Source: Phreatobacter sp. (GTDB taxonomy: Bacteria; Pseudomonadota; Alphaproteobacteria; Rhizobiales; Phreatobacteraceae). From it: a stretch of DNA of 64,000 bases. The first letter of the stretch is position 1, and every line of letters begins with the position of its first letter. The notes under the pieces were generated by a model that did not search any database, had not been told where the DNA came from, and saw only the letters and a program-made list of their open reading frames with translations. The translations under genes were made by a program, and so were the position numbers. The stretch spans positions 94,001-158,000 of the forward strand of contig NZ_JAEULY010000016.1 of the NCBI RefSeq assembly GCF_016793595.1, read 5' to 3'. This document shows positions 37,940 through 45,692 of this stretch, piece after piece.

Positions 37940-38662
37940 TCAGTCGTTGAAGTTGACGACCGCCTTCTCGGACCGCTCGTCGGCGGCATAGGGATAGACG
38001 GAATAGTCGCGGATGAAGTGCAGCGAGACGTAGAAGGAAATGCGGTTGTCGTCGCCGGTATTGGAAATGCCGCGATGGATCGTGCCGCGCCCCATATAGA
38101 GCACCGACATTGGCCGGGCGACGATCTGGTGGACCTCGAAATGGTCGACGCCCCGGGCGAGAGCCGCGAAATCCACCTCGTCGACATTGGACGCGACCCT
38201 CTCCAGCACGTCGTCCGGCGTCGTTTCCGGCAGGGTGATGAACTGCGTGGCGTTGCGGTCGGTGAATTGCGTCAACGGAATCCAGATGGCGGCAGCATCG
38301 GTGGTGTAGTCGACGTGCCAGGCCTGCGGCTTGGAGCCGACAGGGTTCACCACGAAGCCGTAGCCGTCCATGATCGCGCCCTGTTCGGCAAACCTGCCGG
38401 CCGCCACGGCGCACCAGTCGTGCAGTTCCTTCGCCAGCGCCCTGTCGGAGAGCTCCATGGTGTCGCCCTCCTCGTCCTCCTGCCAGATGTTCATCCAGCA
38501 GATTTCCCGTGCGGCGATCTGGGCGTCCCATTTTCCGCCCATGTCGCGCTTGAGGCTCTCATAGGCGCGCGTCAGCAGCGGACGGGCTTCGGACGGCACT
38601 GAGCCGACATAGCGGAAGCCCATCTGGGCCGGTTGCAGCTTCACATAATCGCGGTCGTGCAT
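37940..38662 (-). CDS. Phytanoyl-CoA dioxygenase-like 2OG-Fe(II) oxygenase
   Basis: This 240-residue protein shows the double-stranded beta-helix facial triad pattern: HVD in AWHVDYTTDAAAIW, then a distal His in GRGTIHRGISN, and an Arg in DDNRISFYV that could bind 2-oxoglutarate. This resembles the PhyH group, which hydroxylates small molecules. The substrate is unknown and no partner gene is adjacent. It is on the opposite strand to the tRNA and converges on it. Confidence 0.65.
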   Translation of the reverse strand: MHDRDYVKLQPAQMGFRYVGSVPSEARPLLTRAYESLKRDMGGKWDAQIAAREICWMNIWQEDEEGDTMELSDRALAKELHDWCAVAAGRFAEQGAIMDGYGFVVNPVGSKPQAWHVDYTTDAAAIWIPLTQFTDRNATQFITLPETTPDDVLERVASNVDEVDFAALARGVDHFEVHQIVARPMSVLYMGRGTIHRGISNTGDDNRISFYVSLHFIRDYSVYPYAADERSEKAVVNFND

Positions 38663-38791
38663 GACATGCTCCCGTTCAAGCCAGACGACGCCATACCCAC
38701 GGGCAGGCGATCATCATCGGAATGAACGGAAGCTGAAGGCGGATTGTTGCAGGGTTTCGTCAGCGCAGGGCCGTCATTCGCAACAATGCGG

Positions 38792-39922
38792 TCAATAGAC
38801 CACGACGGAGCGGATCGACTTACCCTCGTGCATCAGGTCGAAGGCGGTGTTGATCTGATCGAGCGGCATGGTGTGGGTGATCAGGGAATCGATGTCGATT
38901 TTCCCCTCCATGTACCAGTCGACGATCTTCGGTACGTCGGTGCGGCCCCTGGCGCCGCCAAAGGCCGAGCCCTTCCAGACGCGGCCGGTGACCAGTTGGA
39001 ACGGCCGGGTGGAAATCTCGGTGCCTGAAGGCGCGACGCCGATGATGATGCTCTCGCCCCAGCCGCGATGGCAGCATTCCAGCGCCTGGCGCATGGTGTG
39101 GATGTTGCCGATGCACTCGAAGGAGAAGTCCGCGCCGCCGCCGGTCAGGTCGACGATGGCCTGAACCACCTTGTCGCGGCCGACCTCGTCGGGATTGACG
39201 AAGTGCGTCATGCCGAATTTCTTCGCCATTTCGGCCTTGGCCGGGTTGAGGTCGACGCCGATGATCTTGTCGGCGCCCACCATGCGGGCCGCCTGGATGA
39301 CGTTGAGGCCGATGCCGCCAAGGCCGAAGACCACGACATTCGCGCCCGGCCAGACCTTGGCCGTGTAGATCACCGCGCCGACGCCGGTGGTGACGCCGCA
39401 GCCGATGTAGCAGATCTTGTCGAAGGGGGCGTCCTCTCGGACCTTCGCCACCGCGATCTCCGGCAGCACCGTGAAGTTCGAGAAGGTCGAACAGCCCATA
39501 TAGTGGAACACTTCGTTGCGCCTGGCCGAGCCGACGGGCTCGCAGGAGAAGCGCGAGGTGTTGTCGGGCATCAGGCCCTGCCCTTGCGTGCCGCGGATGG
39601 CGGTGCAGAGGTTGGAGCGCTGCGACAGGCAGGTTTTGCAGGCCCGGCATTCCGGCGTGTAGAGCGGGATGACGTGGTCGCCGACTTTGACCGAAGTGAC
39701 GCCCGCGCCAATCTCGCGGACGATGCCCGCGCCCTCGTGGCCGAGGATCGCGGGGAATTTGCCCTCGGAATCGAGGCCCGACAGCGTGTAGGCGTCGGTG
39801 TGGCAGACGCCGGTCGCCATGATCTCGACCAGCACCTCGCCCGCCTTCGGCCCGTCGAGATCGATGGTCTCGATGGTCAGCGGCTTGTTGGCCTCCCAGG
39901 CGACGGCGGCGCGGGTCTTCAT
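38792..39922 (-). CDS. frmA: S-(hydroxymethyl)glutathione dehydrogenase / class III alcohol dehydrogenase
   Basis: This 376-residue zinc alcohol dehydrogenase oxidises the glutathione adduct of formaldehyde and reduces S-nitrosoglutathione. Catalytic zinc ligands are in GVCHTDAYT, GHEGAGIV and IGCGVTTGVG; the structural zinc cysteines are in the CRACKTC region and SNLC. The cofactor motif is FGLGGIGL. The long conserved GTSRFSC-type segment (NTSRFSCEP) and RTDVPKIVDWYMEGK identify class III. ATG 39922 with GGAG nine bases upstream is the family start. No S-formylglutathione hydrolase gene is adjacent. Confidence 0.95.
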   Translation of the reverse strand: MKTRAAVAWEANKPLTIETIDLDGPKAGEVLVEIMATGVCHTDAYTLSGLDSEGKFPAILGHEGAGIVREIGAGVTSVKVGDHVIPLYTPECRACKTCLSQRSNLCTAIRGTQGQGLMPDNTSRFSCEPVGSARRNEVFHYMGCSTFSNFTVLPEIAVAKVREDAPFDKICYIGCGVTTGVGAVIYTAKVWPGANVVVFGLGGIGLNVIQAARMVGADKIIGVDLNPAKAEMAKKFGMTHFVNPDEVGRDKVVQAIVDLTGGGADFSFECIGNIHTMRQALECCHRGWGESIIIGVAPSGTEISTRPFQLVTGRVWKGSAFGGARGRTDVPKIVDWYMEGKIDIDSLITHTMPLDQINTAFDLMHEGKSIRSVVVY

Positions 39923-40006
39923 CTCGGCATGCTCCTGATCTGAGGCGGCGGATAAGACCATGGCGGACCGGGCAGGGCAACGCGCGCCGGCCGGGCGGCG
40001 GGCAGC

Positions 40007-40999
40007 CTAGTCGATGGCGCGCAGCGTCCGCATGACGGTCCAGCGCGAGGTCGCGGCTGCGACCGCCGTCACCAGCAGGACCAGCGCTGCGATGCCGGCA
40101 TAACCGGTCGATCCCAGCGAGAACGAGCCGAACAGCGCCTCGATCTGGTCGCCCCCGGCCGTCGCGCGCCAGCGACCGGCGACGAAGCCCGAGACGAGGA
40201 TGGCGGCGAGCGCCATGAGGCCGCCGATCGCGCTGCCCTTCAGCGCCAGCCAGAGGAAGTGGCGCTGGAACTCGCCCGCGATGAAGCTGTCGCGCGCGCC
40301 GACGAAATGCAGCACCTCCACCACGGGGCGGTTGGTCTCGACCGCCGCGCGCGTCGCAAAGACCACCGACAGCGCCATGGTCGCGACCATCAGCGAGACG
40401 ATGGTCAGGCCGACGACGATCACCGCGCGCGCCATGGCGCGCAGCCGGTCGAACCACTGGCGATGGTCGTCGAGGCTGGCGCTCGGCACCTCGGCGGCAA
40501 GGGCGTTGCGGAAGGCGGTCATGTCGGTGCGCCGGTCGTCGGCGAGCTTGACCACGATCAACCGCGGGATCGGCAGGTCCTCCGCACCCAGGCTGGCGCC
40601 GAGCCAGGGTTCCAGCATCCGCCGCGTTTCTTCCGCCGTGTAGGGCGAGACGTCGGCGACACCGGGGAAGCGGACCGCGATCTCGGTCGCGCGGCGCACG
40701 TCGGCGGCAAGGTCGCGGCCGGAGACCGGACGCACCTGGATTGTCGCCTCGCGCACGATGGACGCGGTCCAGTCCTCGGCGGCAGTGCGCACCAGATCCA
40801 CCGCGCCGACCGTCAGCGAGCCAAGGAAGGTCATGATGGCGATGATCACCGCCAGCGCCCGGCCGGAGATCGAGGCGGCCGGCACCAGCGAAGCCGCGCG
40901 GCCCGAACGCGCGCCGGTTCCGCCATCGGCAGGGGCCGGACGATCGCGTGTCGCCAACCAGTGGCTGAGCGAGGCGCTGCGGCGGGTCCACATCACCAT
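40007..40999 (-). CDS. ftsX: Cell division protein FtsX-like permease
   Basis: FtsX is the membrane partner of FtsE; the complex controls peptidoglycan hydrolases at the divisome. The 330-residue protein has the expected layout: one N-terminal transmembrane helix (about 47-68), a periplasmic domain of about 120 residues, and three C-terminal helices (RAVIVVGLTIVSLMVATMAL, the WLALKGSAIGGLMALAAILV area and the last one). The start ATG 40999 or 40993 overlaps the ftsE stop, so translation is coupled. The 34-residue leader before the first helix is Arg-rich. Confidence 0.93.
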   Translation of the reverse strand: MVMWTRRSASLSHWLATRDRPAPADGGTGARSGRAASLVPAASISGRALAVIIAIMTFLGSLTVGAVDLVRTAAEDWTASIVREATIQVRPVSGRDLAADVRRATEIAVRFPGVADVSPYTAEETRRMLEPWLGASLGAEDLPIPRLIVVKLADDRRTDMTAFRNALAAEVPSASLDDHRQWFDRLRAMARAVIVVGLTIVSLMVATMALSVVFATRAAVETNRPVVEVLHFVGARDSFIAGEFQRHFLWLALKGSAIGGLMALAAILVSGFVAGRWRATAGGDQIEALFGSFSLGSTGYAGIAALVLLVTAVAAATSRWTVMRTLRAID

Positions 41000-41733
41000 C
41001 CGCCGTCCTCGCCGTGGCGCGGATCGAGGATGGCGACCGAGCCGTCGCGGATGATCAGGTGGCGCGCCTCCACCTGGTCGAGCAGCGACAGGTCGTGGGT
41101 GGCGATCAGGACGGCGGTGCCGGTGCGGTTGAGCTCGACGAAGAGGCGCAGCAGGCGCTTGGCGAGCGGCGGATCGACATTGCCGGTCGGTTCGTCCGCC
41201 AGCAGCATTTCGGGGCGCACGATGACGGCGCGGGCGATGGCGGCGCGCTGCTTCTCGCCGCCGGAGAGGATCGGCGGATAGGCGTCGATACGGTCGCCGA
41301 GGCCCACCCAGTCGAGCAGGTCGACCACCTCGGAGCGGTAGCTCGCCTCGTCCTTGCCCATCACCCGCAGCGGCAGGGCGACGTTCTCGTAGGTTGTCAG
41401 GTGGTCGAGCAGGCGGAAATCCTGGAACACGATGCCGATGCGCCGGCGCAGCACGGACAGTTCGTCCTTGGAAAGCCGCGCGGTGTCGTGATCGAACACC
41501 GTGACGAGGCCGCGCGTCGGCCTGAGCGACAGGAACAGGAGCTTCAGGAGGCTGGTCTTGCCGGCGCCGGACGGCCCGGTGAGGAACTGGAACGAATGCG
41601 GGTCGATACCGAAGGTCAGGTCCCTCAGCACCTCGGGGCCGAGCCCGTAACGCAAACCGACATTCTCGAAACGGACCAAGTCGGGTGCCTCTCTGGCTGC
41701 GGCCGGACGCGTGCGAATCGCCGCGGCGATCAT
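40993..41733 (-). CDS. ftsE: Cell division ATP-binding protein FtsE
   Basis: FtsE is the ATPase of FtsEX. Walker A is GPSGAGKTS, the signature is LSGGEKQRAAIARA, Walker B is LLADEPTGNVDP and the switch His is in IATHD. The start is uncertain. ATG 41733 gives a protein of 246 residues with an 18-residue extension; TTG 41679 has AGAGAGG eight bases upstream and would begin with VRFENVGLRYG, the normal FtsE N-terminus. The left attachment site of the mobile element lies 14 bp upstream of the ATG (69 bp upstream of the TTG), so the element has replaced the native upstream DNA. Confidence 0.94.
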   Translation of the reverse strand: MIAAAIRTRPAAAREAPDLVRFENVGLRYGLGPEVLRDLTFGIDPHSFQFLTGPSGAGKTSLLKLLFLSLRPTRGLVTVFDHDTARLSKDELSVLRRRIGIVFQDFRLLDHLTTYENVALPLRVMGKDEASYRSEVVDLLDWVGLGDRIDAYPPILSGGEKQRAAIARAVIVRPEMLLADEPTGNVDPPLAKRLLRLFVELNRTGTAVLIATHDLSLLDQVEARHLIIRDGSVAILDPRHGEDGGW

Positions 41734-41748
41734 GCCAGCCCCGCCGCT

Positions 41749-41761
41749 TAACCGCCAATTA
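41749..41761 (+). repeat. Left attachment site (attL) core
   Basis: TAACCGCCAATTA occurs here and at 55857-55869, flanking a 14.1-kb block of phage-type genes with an integrase next to this end. On the host side the sequence reads TTAACCGCCAATTA, so the core overlaps a CtrA-like box (TTAA-N7-TTAT here). Confidence 0.85.
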
Positions 41762-41798
41762 TGCCGAGCATCTCGATTTCACCTGTTTTTTCAGTGAG

Positions 41799-42884
41799 TT
41801 AAGCTTTTCGATTTTCAATAGCAGCCTGGATAATTTTCAGGTCGCTGTTCTCCGCTCGTTCCAGGGTCTTCATTCCAGATCGGGCGTTCATCTCTCGGTC
41901 GATGTGTTTCGAGTACCGCATCACCATGCCGGGGCTCATGCAGAGCTGGTCGCAAATCACTTGGTGCGCGAGCCCAGCGATTCTCCTCTCGCATACCGCC
42001 GACGCTCTCAGGTCGTGCAGGGTGATGTCGGCGGGGATCTTGTCGGCCTGCGCGTCGCGCCAGATCTTCCATTCCGCACGCAACCGGTCTTCGGAAATGA
42101 TTCGGTCGCCGATCGTCAGATAGGGCACCATTCGCTCTACGCCCCATCCATCGATGATCGGGATCGACCAGTTGGGCAGGGGGCACCAGTGCCGTTCGTT
42201 GCCCAGCTTTCGCACGAGCATGTCGATGCCGTTCTCGCGGCGATCCACGGGACGCATACGAACGAGATCGACGCCTCGCTGACCAGTCGCGCGTCCGAGA
42301 ATGGCGGCGCGCATCAGGAGTGGTGGCGCGTGCTGGATGACGTAAGCGAAGGCTTCCGCTGGCCACGGCTCGGCACCGATTCCTGCTTCATCCAACGGCT
42401 CGATCTCGCGGGCGACGTTGATGCTGCAGTAGTCGGCCTTGATGCCTTCCTTCAGCAGCACGCGAAGTACCCGCATCACCATGTTCGCCATGGAGGGCCG
42501 GTCGCTGAGTGACTCCTGTAGCGCATACACATGCTTTGGCAGGACGTCGCGAACGGGCAGAGCGCCCCATCTGGCGTCGATGTAGTTCAGCGCCACGTCG
42601 TAAGTTTCGCGCGAACTCTCGGCCAATTTGGTCGTGTAGCGGTGCGTCGTCTTGAAGTGAGCGACCAGCGCCTTGAACGTCCCCGCAGCACCGGCGGCAC
42701 CGTTCTTTAGCTCGGCGACCTTCTCCCAGAACCGCGGGTCGCGCGGATCGTCGGGCAGCCGAACGAGCGGGCCTTTGTCCGGTCGTCCCCGGCGCTCCTG
42801 GTAGAAGTAGTATTCCTTGTTCGGCCGCTTGACCCGGAACACGTGGTCAGGAAGCGGCACGCCGGCGCTGCGCCTTATCGGCAT
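41799..42884 (-). CDS. int: Tyrosine-type site-specific integrase
   Basis: This 361-residue recombinase has an N-terminal SAM-like core-binding domain (about 65-160) and a catalytic domain with R203 (GQRGVDLVRM), H290 and R293 (LHDLRASAV) and nucleophile Y324 (VMRYSKHID). The usual second His of the active site is replaced in the CMSPGM stretch. It ends 37 bp from attL, which fits a gene that integrates the element at the host site. Its start overlaps the upstream excisionase-like gene by 38 bp. Confidence 0.92.
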   Translation of the reverse strand: MPIRRSAGVPLPDHVFRVKRPNKEYYFYQERRGRPDKGPLVRLPDDPRDPRFWEKVAELKNGAAGAAGTFKALVAHFKTTHRYTTKLAESSRETYDVALNYIDARWGALPVRDVLPKHVYALQESLSDRPSMANMVMRVLRVLLKEGIKADYCSINVAREIEPLDEAGIGAEPWPAEAFAYVIQHAPPLLMRAAILGRATGQRGVDLVRMRPVDRRENGIDMLVRKLGNERHWCPLPNWSIPIIDGWGVERMVPYLTIGDRIISEDRLRAEWKIWRDAQADKIPADITLHDLRASAVCERRIAGLAHQVICDQLCMSPGMVMRYSKHIDREMNARSGMKTLERAENSDLKIIQAAIENRKA

Positions 42885-43122
42885 CGGCGATTCCCTTCAT
42901 GAATGGGTCGTCTTCGATCGTCTGCAGCGGCCCGCTGGCGAGGCGCGAGACGACATCGGGCCAGTACCAGCGAAGGACGCCGCCCCGACGAATGGAGGCT
43001 TGCGGCACGAAGCCCTCGCGCGCCCACGCGTCCCATGTGTCGACGCTGATGCCGCACTCGCGAGCGGCGACCTCGCGGCTGACGAAGGTGGGAACATTGC
43101 CGTTGTCGGGACGCGTCATCAT
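42847..43122 (-). CDS. HTH excisionase-like DNA-binding protein
   Basis: This 91-residue protein has a MerR/AlpA-like winged helix-turn-helix (FVSREVAARECGISVDTWDA) followed by a short basic tail. Such proteins next to integrases act as recombination directionality factors or regulators. ATG 43122 is preceded by GGAG five bases upstream and overlaps the stop of the gene before it; its own end overlaps the integrase start. This arrangement favours a role in excision. Confidence 0.75.
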   Translation of the reverse strand: MMTRPDNGNVPTFVSREVAARECGISVDTWDAWAREGFVPQASIRRGGVLRWYWPDVVSRLASGPLQTIEDDPFMKGIADADKAQRRRAAS

Positions 43123-43820
43123 CGGCGCTCCAGACCTTCGGTTCGTGCGAGGATCTGCTGGAGCGCGTCGCCGTAGACGTAGACGGAGCGGTGTATTCCG
43201 CACGCGTCATCGTCAGCACTTGGGCCGTCGTCGGCGCGAAAGAAAAAGTCCGTGTGAATCTCGCCGTGGAACGCCTGTGAAAAAACGACAGCGACATGGT
43301 CGTTTGACGGAACGATCTCGAGCTTGATGTCTCCCGGCGTCGGGGCGTCAACCGCAACAAGCCAGCGAGACAGCGCCATCAGATAGTCAACGAGCGAGGC
43401 GCCGTCATCAGTGCCGGCAAGCACATCCACCACGGCTTGCTTGTATCCCGTTGGATATACCTTGCAGGCGTCGTCGCCAAACTCCATCACCCCCACGTCA
43501 GGCCGATGAGACAATGCGCCGAGAGCCGCGTTGCGCTCCGCGTCCTCGATCGATCCTCGCTCTTTGCAGTCCGCGTCGATGGGCTTCCAACGAAACGCCG
43601 ACCAGTACGCGACGTCATCGGCCGCCTTCGTGGCGACCTTGTAGGTCATGCATGCGAGCAGGAAATGGATGCCCTCGCGGAGGGTCATGTGAGGAGGATT
43701 GCGACCCTTCACCTTCTGACGCAAACCAGCATCGGCAAGCGAACGGTCGAGTACCCAGGCCGTCTCCATCGGGACGCCCCAGGCTTCAGAAAGAATCGGG
43801 ATCGCTTCTTTGGCTCTCAT
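43119..43820 (-). CDS. Hypothetical element protein, 233 residues
   Basis: I do not recognise this protein. Its N-terminus (EAIPILSEAWGVPMETAWVLDRSL) looks helical and might be a degenerate DNA-binding domain; the rest is mixed and acidic, with no membrane segment. ATG 43820 is preferred over a GTG 18 bp upstream. It overlaps the excisionase-like start as ATGA and so belongs to the integrase operon. Two inverted repeats lie just upstream (43829-43841 and 43865-43879). Confidence 0.65.
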   Translation of the reverse strand: MRAKEAIPILSEAWGVPMETAWVLDRSLADAGLRQKVKGRNPPHMTLREGIHFLLACMTYKVATKAADDVAYWSAFRWKPIDADCKERGSIEDAERNAALGALSHRPDVGVMEFGDDACKVYPTGYKQAVVDVLAGTDDGASLVDYLMALSRWLVAVDAPTPGDIKLEIVPSNDHVAVVFSQAFHGEIHTDFFFRADDGPSADDDACGIHRSVYVYGDALQQILARTEGLERR

Positions 43821-43828
43821 CGCAAATA

Positions 43829-43841
43829 TGCGTAGCACGCA
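43829..43841. promoter_or_regulatory. Operator-like inverted repeat upstream of the integrase operon
   Basis: TGCGTAGCACGCA is a perfect 5-bp inverted repeat with a 3-bp centre, 8 bp upstream of ATG 43820. A related repeat lies at 43865-43879, 37 bp away by start position. It is likely a binding site for a regulator of this operon. Confidence 0.45.
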
Positions 43842-43864
43842 GAATAAGCGCGCTCAACATTTAT

Positions 43865-43879
43865 CTGCGTCAGGCGCAG
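43865..43879. promoter_or_regulatory. Second operator-like inverted repeat
   Basis: CTGCGTCAGGCGCAG has 5-bp inverted arms and shares the TGCGT half with the repeat at 43829-43841. The pair sits between the integrase operon and the next minus-strand gene. Confidence 0.4.
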
Positions 43880-43883
43880 GATT

Positions 43884-44336
43884 TTAAGATGGCCTGCCGG
43901 CATCGTCGGCTAGGAGCGGGCCATCCCATGGGTCGAGTTCGGGCGCGCAGTGTCGCGCAATGACGTTCGCCGGCACGCCCGTCTCGATGTCGTAGGACGT
44001 GCGGAAGCGAGTGATGGTCGGATCGACCTCCTTCGCTGCCTCGCAGAACCGCGTGAAAAACCACAGCATGCGCTCGTAAGAATCGGGGGGAGGGGTCAAC
44101 AACGCTTGCGTCTCAGTGCGCGTTTCGATGTCGAAGATGAGCAACGCCGTTTTGCGGCCCATTGAAGCCGGCATAATCTCCGCGCCGAACTTGCCGTCGT
44201 AAAAGCCATCCAGGGCGGCGGACAGCTCTCGGCCGAGCCGAACGACGCGCGCATCGACGTCTTCCGCCGCGACGGGAGTAGGGGCGGGGAGTGCAAGGCT
44301 TGCAAGGCCGGTAGCAAACGCTCGACGAGTGGTCAT
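43884..44336 (-). CDS. Hypothetical protein with Tat-like signal peptide
   Basis: The 150-residue protein begins MTTRRAFATGLASLALP, a short twin-arginine-type signal (TRRAFxxG) ending near PVAAEDV, so export is likely. The mature part has no recognised domain; it contains FYDGKFGAEIMPASMGRK and a C-terminal stretch rich in Asp. It overlaps the stop of the preceding acidic protein gene. In an integrated element such a gene may be a lysogenic-conversion (moron) gene. Confidence 0.6.
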   Translation of the reverse strand: MTTRRAFATGLASLALPAPTPVAAEDVDARVVRLGRELSAALDGFYDGKFGAEIMPASMGRKTALLIFDIETRTETQALLTPPPDSYERMLWFFTRFCEAAKEVDPTITRFRTSYDIETGVPANVIARHCAPELDPWDGPLLADDAGRPS

Positions 44337-44590
44337 CAGATGTACTCCTCTTCGAGGTCGTCGCAGCCGCCGAACATGTTGCCGCTCTGGTAGATCGGGT
44401 AGTCACGCCACCCAAGCGATGGTTCTCTATCGCCACCGTCTTCGAGTTCGTCGTCTTCCAGGTCCGTGTCGCCGTCGATGGCGTCCAGCAAAGCCAGCAG
44501 TCGGTCAATGGCGTCCTCGGCTTGGCGCCGAAGTGAGGGCAGGGCAGCGGGCATAGCTTCGCCGGCTGCCGCAGATGGGTGTCGCGGCAT
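44336..44590 (-). CDS. Small acidic hypothetical protein
   Basis: This 84-residue protein has an N-terminal helix (LRRQAEDAIDRLLALLDAID) and an acidic middle (DTDLEDDELEDGGD), ending CDDLEEEYI. It is the first gene of a leftward transcript from a strong promoter at 44626-44654, whose -10 lies within the repressor operator. It overlaps the next gene by one base. Its place opposite the repressor would fit an antirepressor or early protein, which is inference only. Confidence 0.65.
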   Translation of the reverse strand: MPRHPSAAAGEAMPAALPSLRRQAEDAIDRLLALLDAIDGDTDLEDDELEDGGDREPSLGWRDYPIYQSGNMFGGCDDLEEEYI

Positions 44591-44616
44591 GATTTGCTCC
44601 GATCGCCAAAGTGTGC

Positions 44617-44631
44617 GATACTTTTAGTATC
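44617..44631. promoter_or_regulatory. Palindromic operator shared by two divergent promoters
   Basis: GATACTTTTAGTATC is a perfect 6-bp inverted repeat with a 3-bp centre. Each half is the -10 element of one promoter: rightward TTGCTC (44594-44599), 17 bp, GATACT (44617-44622); leftward TTGACA (44654-44649), 17 bp, GATACT (44631-44626). A repressor bound here would block both. Confidence 0.7.
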
Positions 44632-44654
44632 GTCACGGGATGCACCTTTGTCAA
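44626..44654 (-). promoter_or_regulatory. Leftward promoter of the acidic protein operon
   Basis: Read on the minus strand, TTGACA is followed by exactly 17 bp and GATACT. The -35 is a perfect consensus and the -10 matches four of six. The start codon of the acidic protein is 36 bp downstream of the -10. Confidence 0.65.
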
Positions 44655-44902
44655 TACCAAAAGTATCAATTCGTCAGGTGAAGGCCGCGCGGGCGCTTCT
44701 GGATTGGTCGCAAGCGGCGTTGGCCGAGGCATCGGGCGTATCGCTTCCGACTGTAAAGCGGCTCGAAGCCAGCGACGGCGAGCTTGGAGGTCGAGAGGAT
44801 ACCGGCGATAAGATTCGGGCCGCGCTCGAATCCGCCGGAATAATCTTCGTTGCGGAGAATGGCGGCGGAGCGGGAGTCCGATTAGCGAAAAGTAGGGGGT
44901 AA
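44648..44902 (+). CDS. XRE-family HTH repressor
   Basis: This 84-residue protein carries an XRE helix-turn-helix (VKAARALLDWSQAALAEASG, VSLPTVKRLEA) and ends FVAENGGGAGVRLAKSRG, a common phage/MGE repressor ending. The start TTG 44648 has GGGA seven bases upstream and gives the normal family N-terminus; GTG 44678 is the alternative. It is the probable cI-like repressor acting on the palindromic operators at 44617 and 44653, the second of which lies within its own first codons, suggesting autoregulation. Confidence 0.8.
   Translation: MSIPKVSIRQVKAARALLDWSQAALAEASGVSLPTVKRLEASDGELGGREDTGDKIRAALESAGIIFVAENGGGAGVRLAKSRG
44653..44667. promoter_or_regulatory. Second, imperfect operator site
   Basis: AATACCAAAAGTATC matches the operator at 44617-44631 with a weaker left half. 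The centres are 36 bp apart. It overlaps the leftward -35 region and the start of the repressor gene. Confidence 0.5.
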
Positions 44903-44905
44903 CCT

Positions 44906-45289
44906 ATGTCTAACGAAATTAAGATGGTTGGATTGCAGGACGTTCGTGACGGCCACCCGTCCGAAGGACAAATGCGCACTGTTGTAATTCAATTGTCGGA
45001 ATACGCGCCAACGCTGTGGTCCGAACATTTCAATAGTGAGTGGGCCCAGCATATTTACATGATGAAGCGCCGCGCTGTAGCCATGGGGAATACGATAGAA
45101 ATTTATTGCGTACCGTCCGAGTTGCAAGACAACCACATACCGGAATTGAAGAAGGTGATTGACGCAACTAACGCTCGATTTGGGGCGGCGATTGCCGAAA
45201 GCCAGCGTCGACAGGCGGCCGACGAAAAGCAGCGACGTGCCGAAGTTCAAAGGCTCGAAGAGTTGAAGAAGAGCCTGAAGTTCGATTGA
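44906..45289 (+). CDS. Hypothetical element protein, low GC
   Basis: This 127-residue protein is not recognised. It has a beta/alpha N-terminal part (TVVIQLSEYAPTLWSEHFNSE, in part) and a charged C-terminal helix (QRRQAADEKQRRAEVQRLEE) likely to form a coiled coil. The DNA is visibly richer in A and T than its neighbours, as is common for recently acquired genes. It starts 4 bp after the repressor stop and so is probably co-transcribed with it. Confidence 0.65.
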   Translation: MSNEIKMVGLQDVRDGHPSEGQMRTVVIQLSEYAPTLWSEHFNSEWAQHIYMMKRRAVAMGNTIEIYCVPSELQDNHIPELKKVIDATNARFGAAIAESQRRQAADEKQRRAEVQRLEELKKSLKFD

Positions 45290-45348
45290 CGCGCCCCTTT
45301 TTTGCTTTTCTCTCGCCCCTTGCGCAGAATTGCGCAGGGGGAATCGTT

Positions 45349-45678
45349 ATGATCATTGTCCCGGCACCGAAGCCCAAGCGGCGCGGGTTTGCGAGCACCT
45401 GGTTGCCGTGGCTGGTTCTTGGCGCCTTCGGCTTCGTCATCTTCGTGCTGGTGAATTTTGGCGACCGCGGCGAACCTGGAGGTTCGCCTGAGCAGCTTGC
45501 AATGCACGCCGGCCTGATCCAAGCACGCGGGCTGAACTGCCCTAGCGCCACGCGCCTCCGTCCTCAGCCGCAGGATGCCTTCGGCAGCGTCACGAAGGTG
45601 AGCTGCAGCAATGGTGTGGATTTCCGGGTGACCTTCTTGGCAGGTGGTCAGGGCTTTAGAGTTGAGCCGTGGCGGTGA
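45349..45678 (+). CDS. Small membrane-anchored hypothetical protein
   Basis: This 109-residue protein has a basic N-terminus (PKPKRRGFAS), one transmembrane helix (WLPWLVLGAFGFVIFVLVNF) and an exported C-terminal domain with two cysteines (GLNCPS, VSCSNG). ATG 45349 is preceded by a GGGGGA ribosome binding site. The C-terminal part resembles small secreted proteins of unknown function in Hyphomicrobiales. Two TGCGCA repeats 10 bp apart lie just upstream. Confidence 0.65.
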   Translation: MIIVPAPKPKRRGFASTWLPWLVLGAFGFVIFVLVNFGDRGEPGGSPEQLAMHAGLIQARGLNCPSATRLRPQPQDAFGSVTKVSCSNGVDFRVTFLAGGQGFRVEPWR

Positions 45679-45692
45679 GCCCGGCTCCCCGT

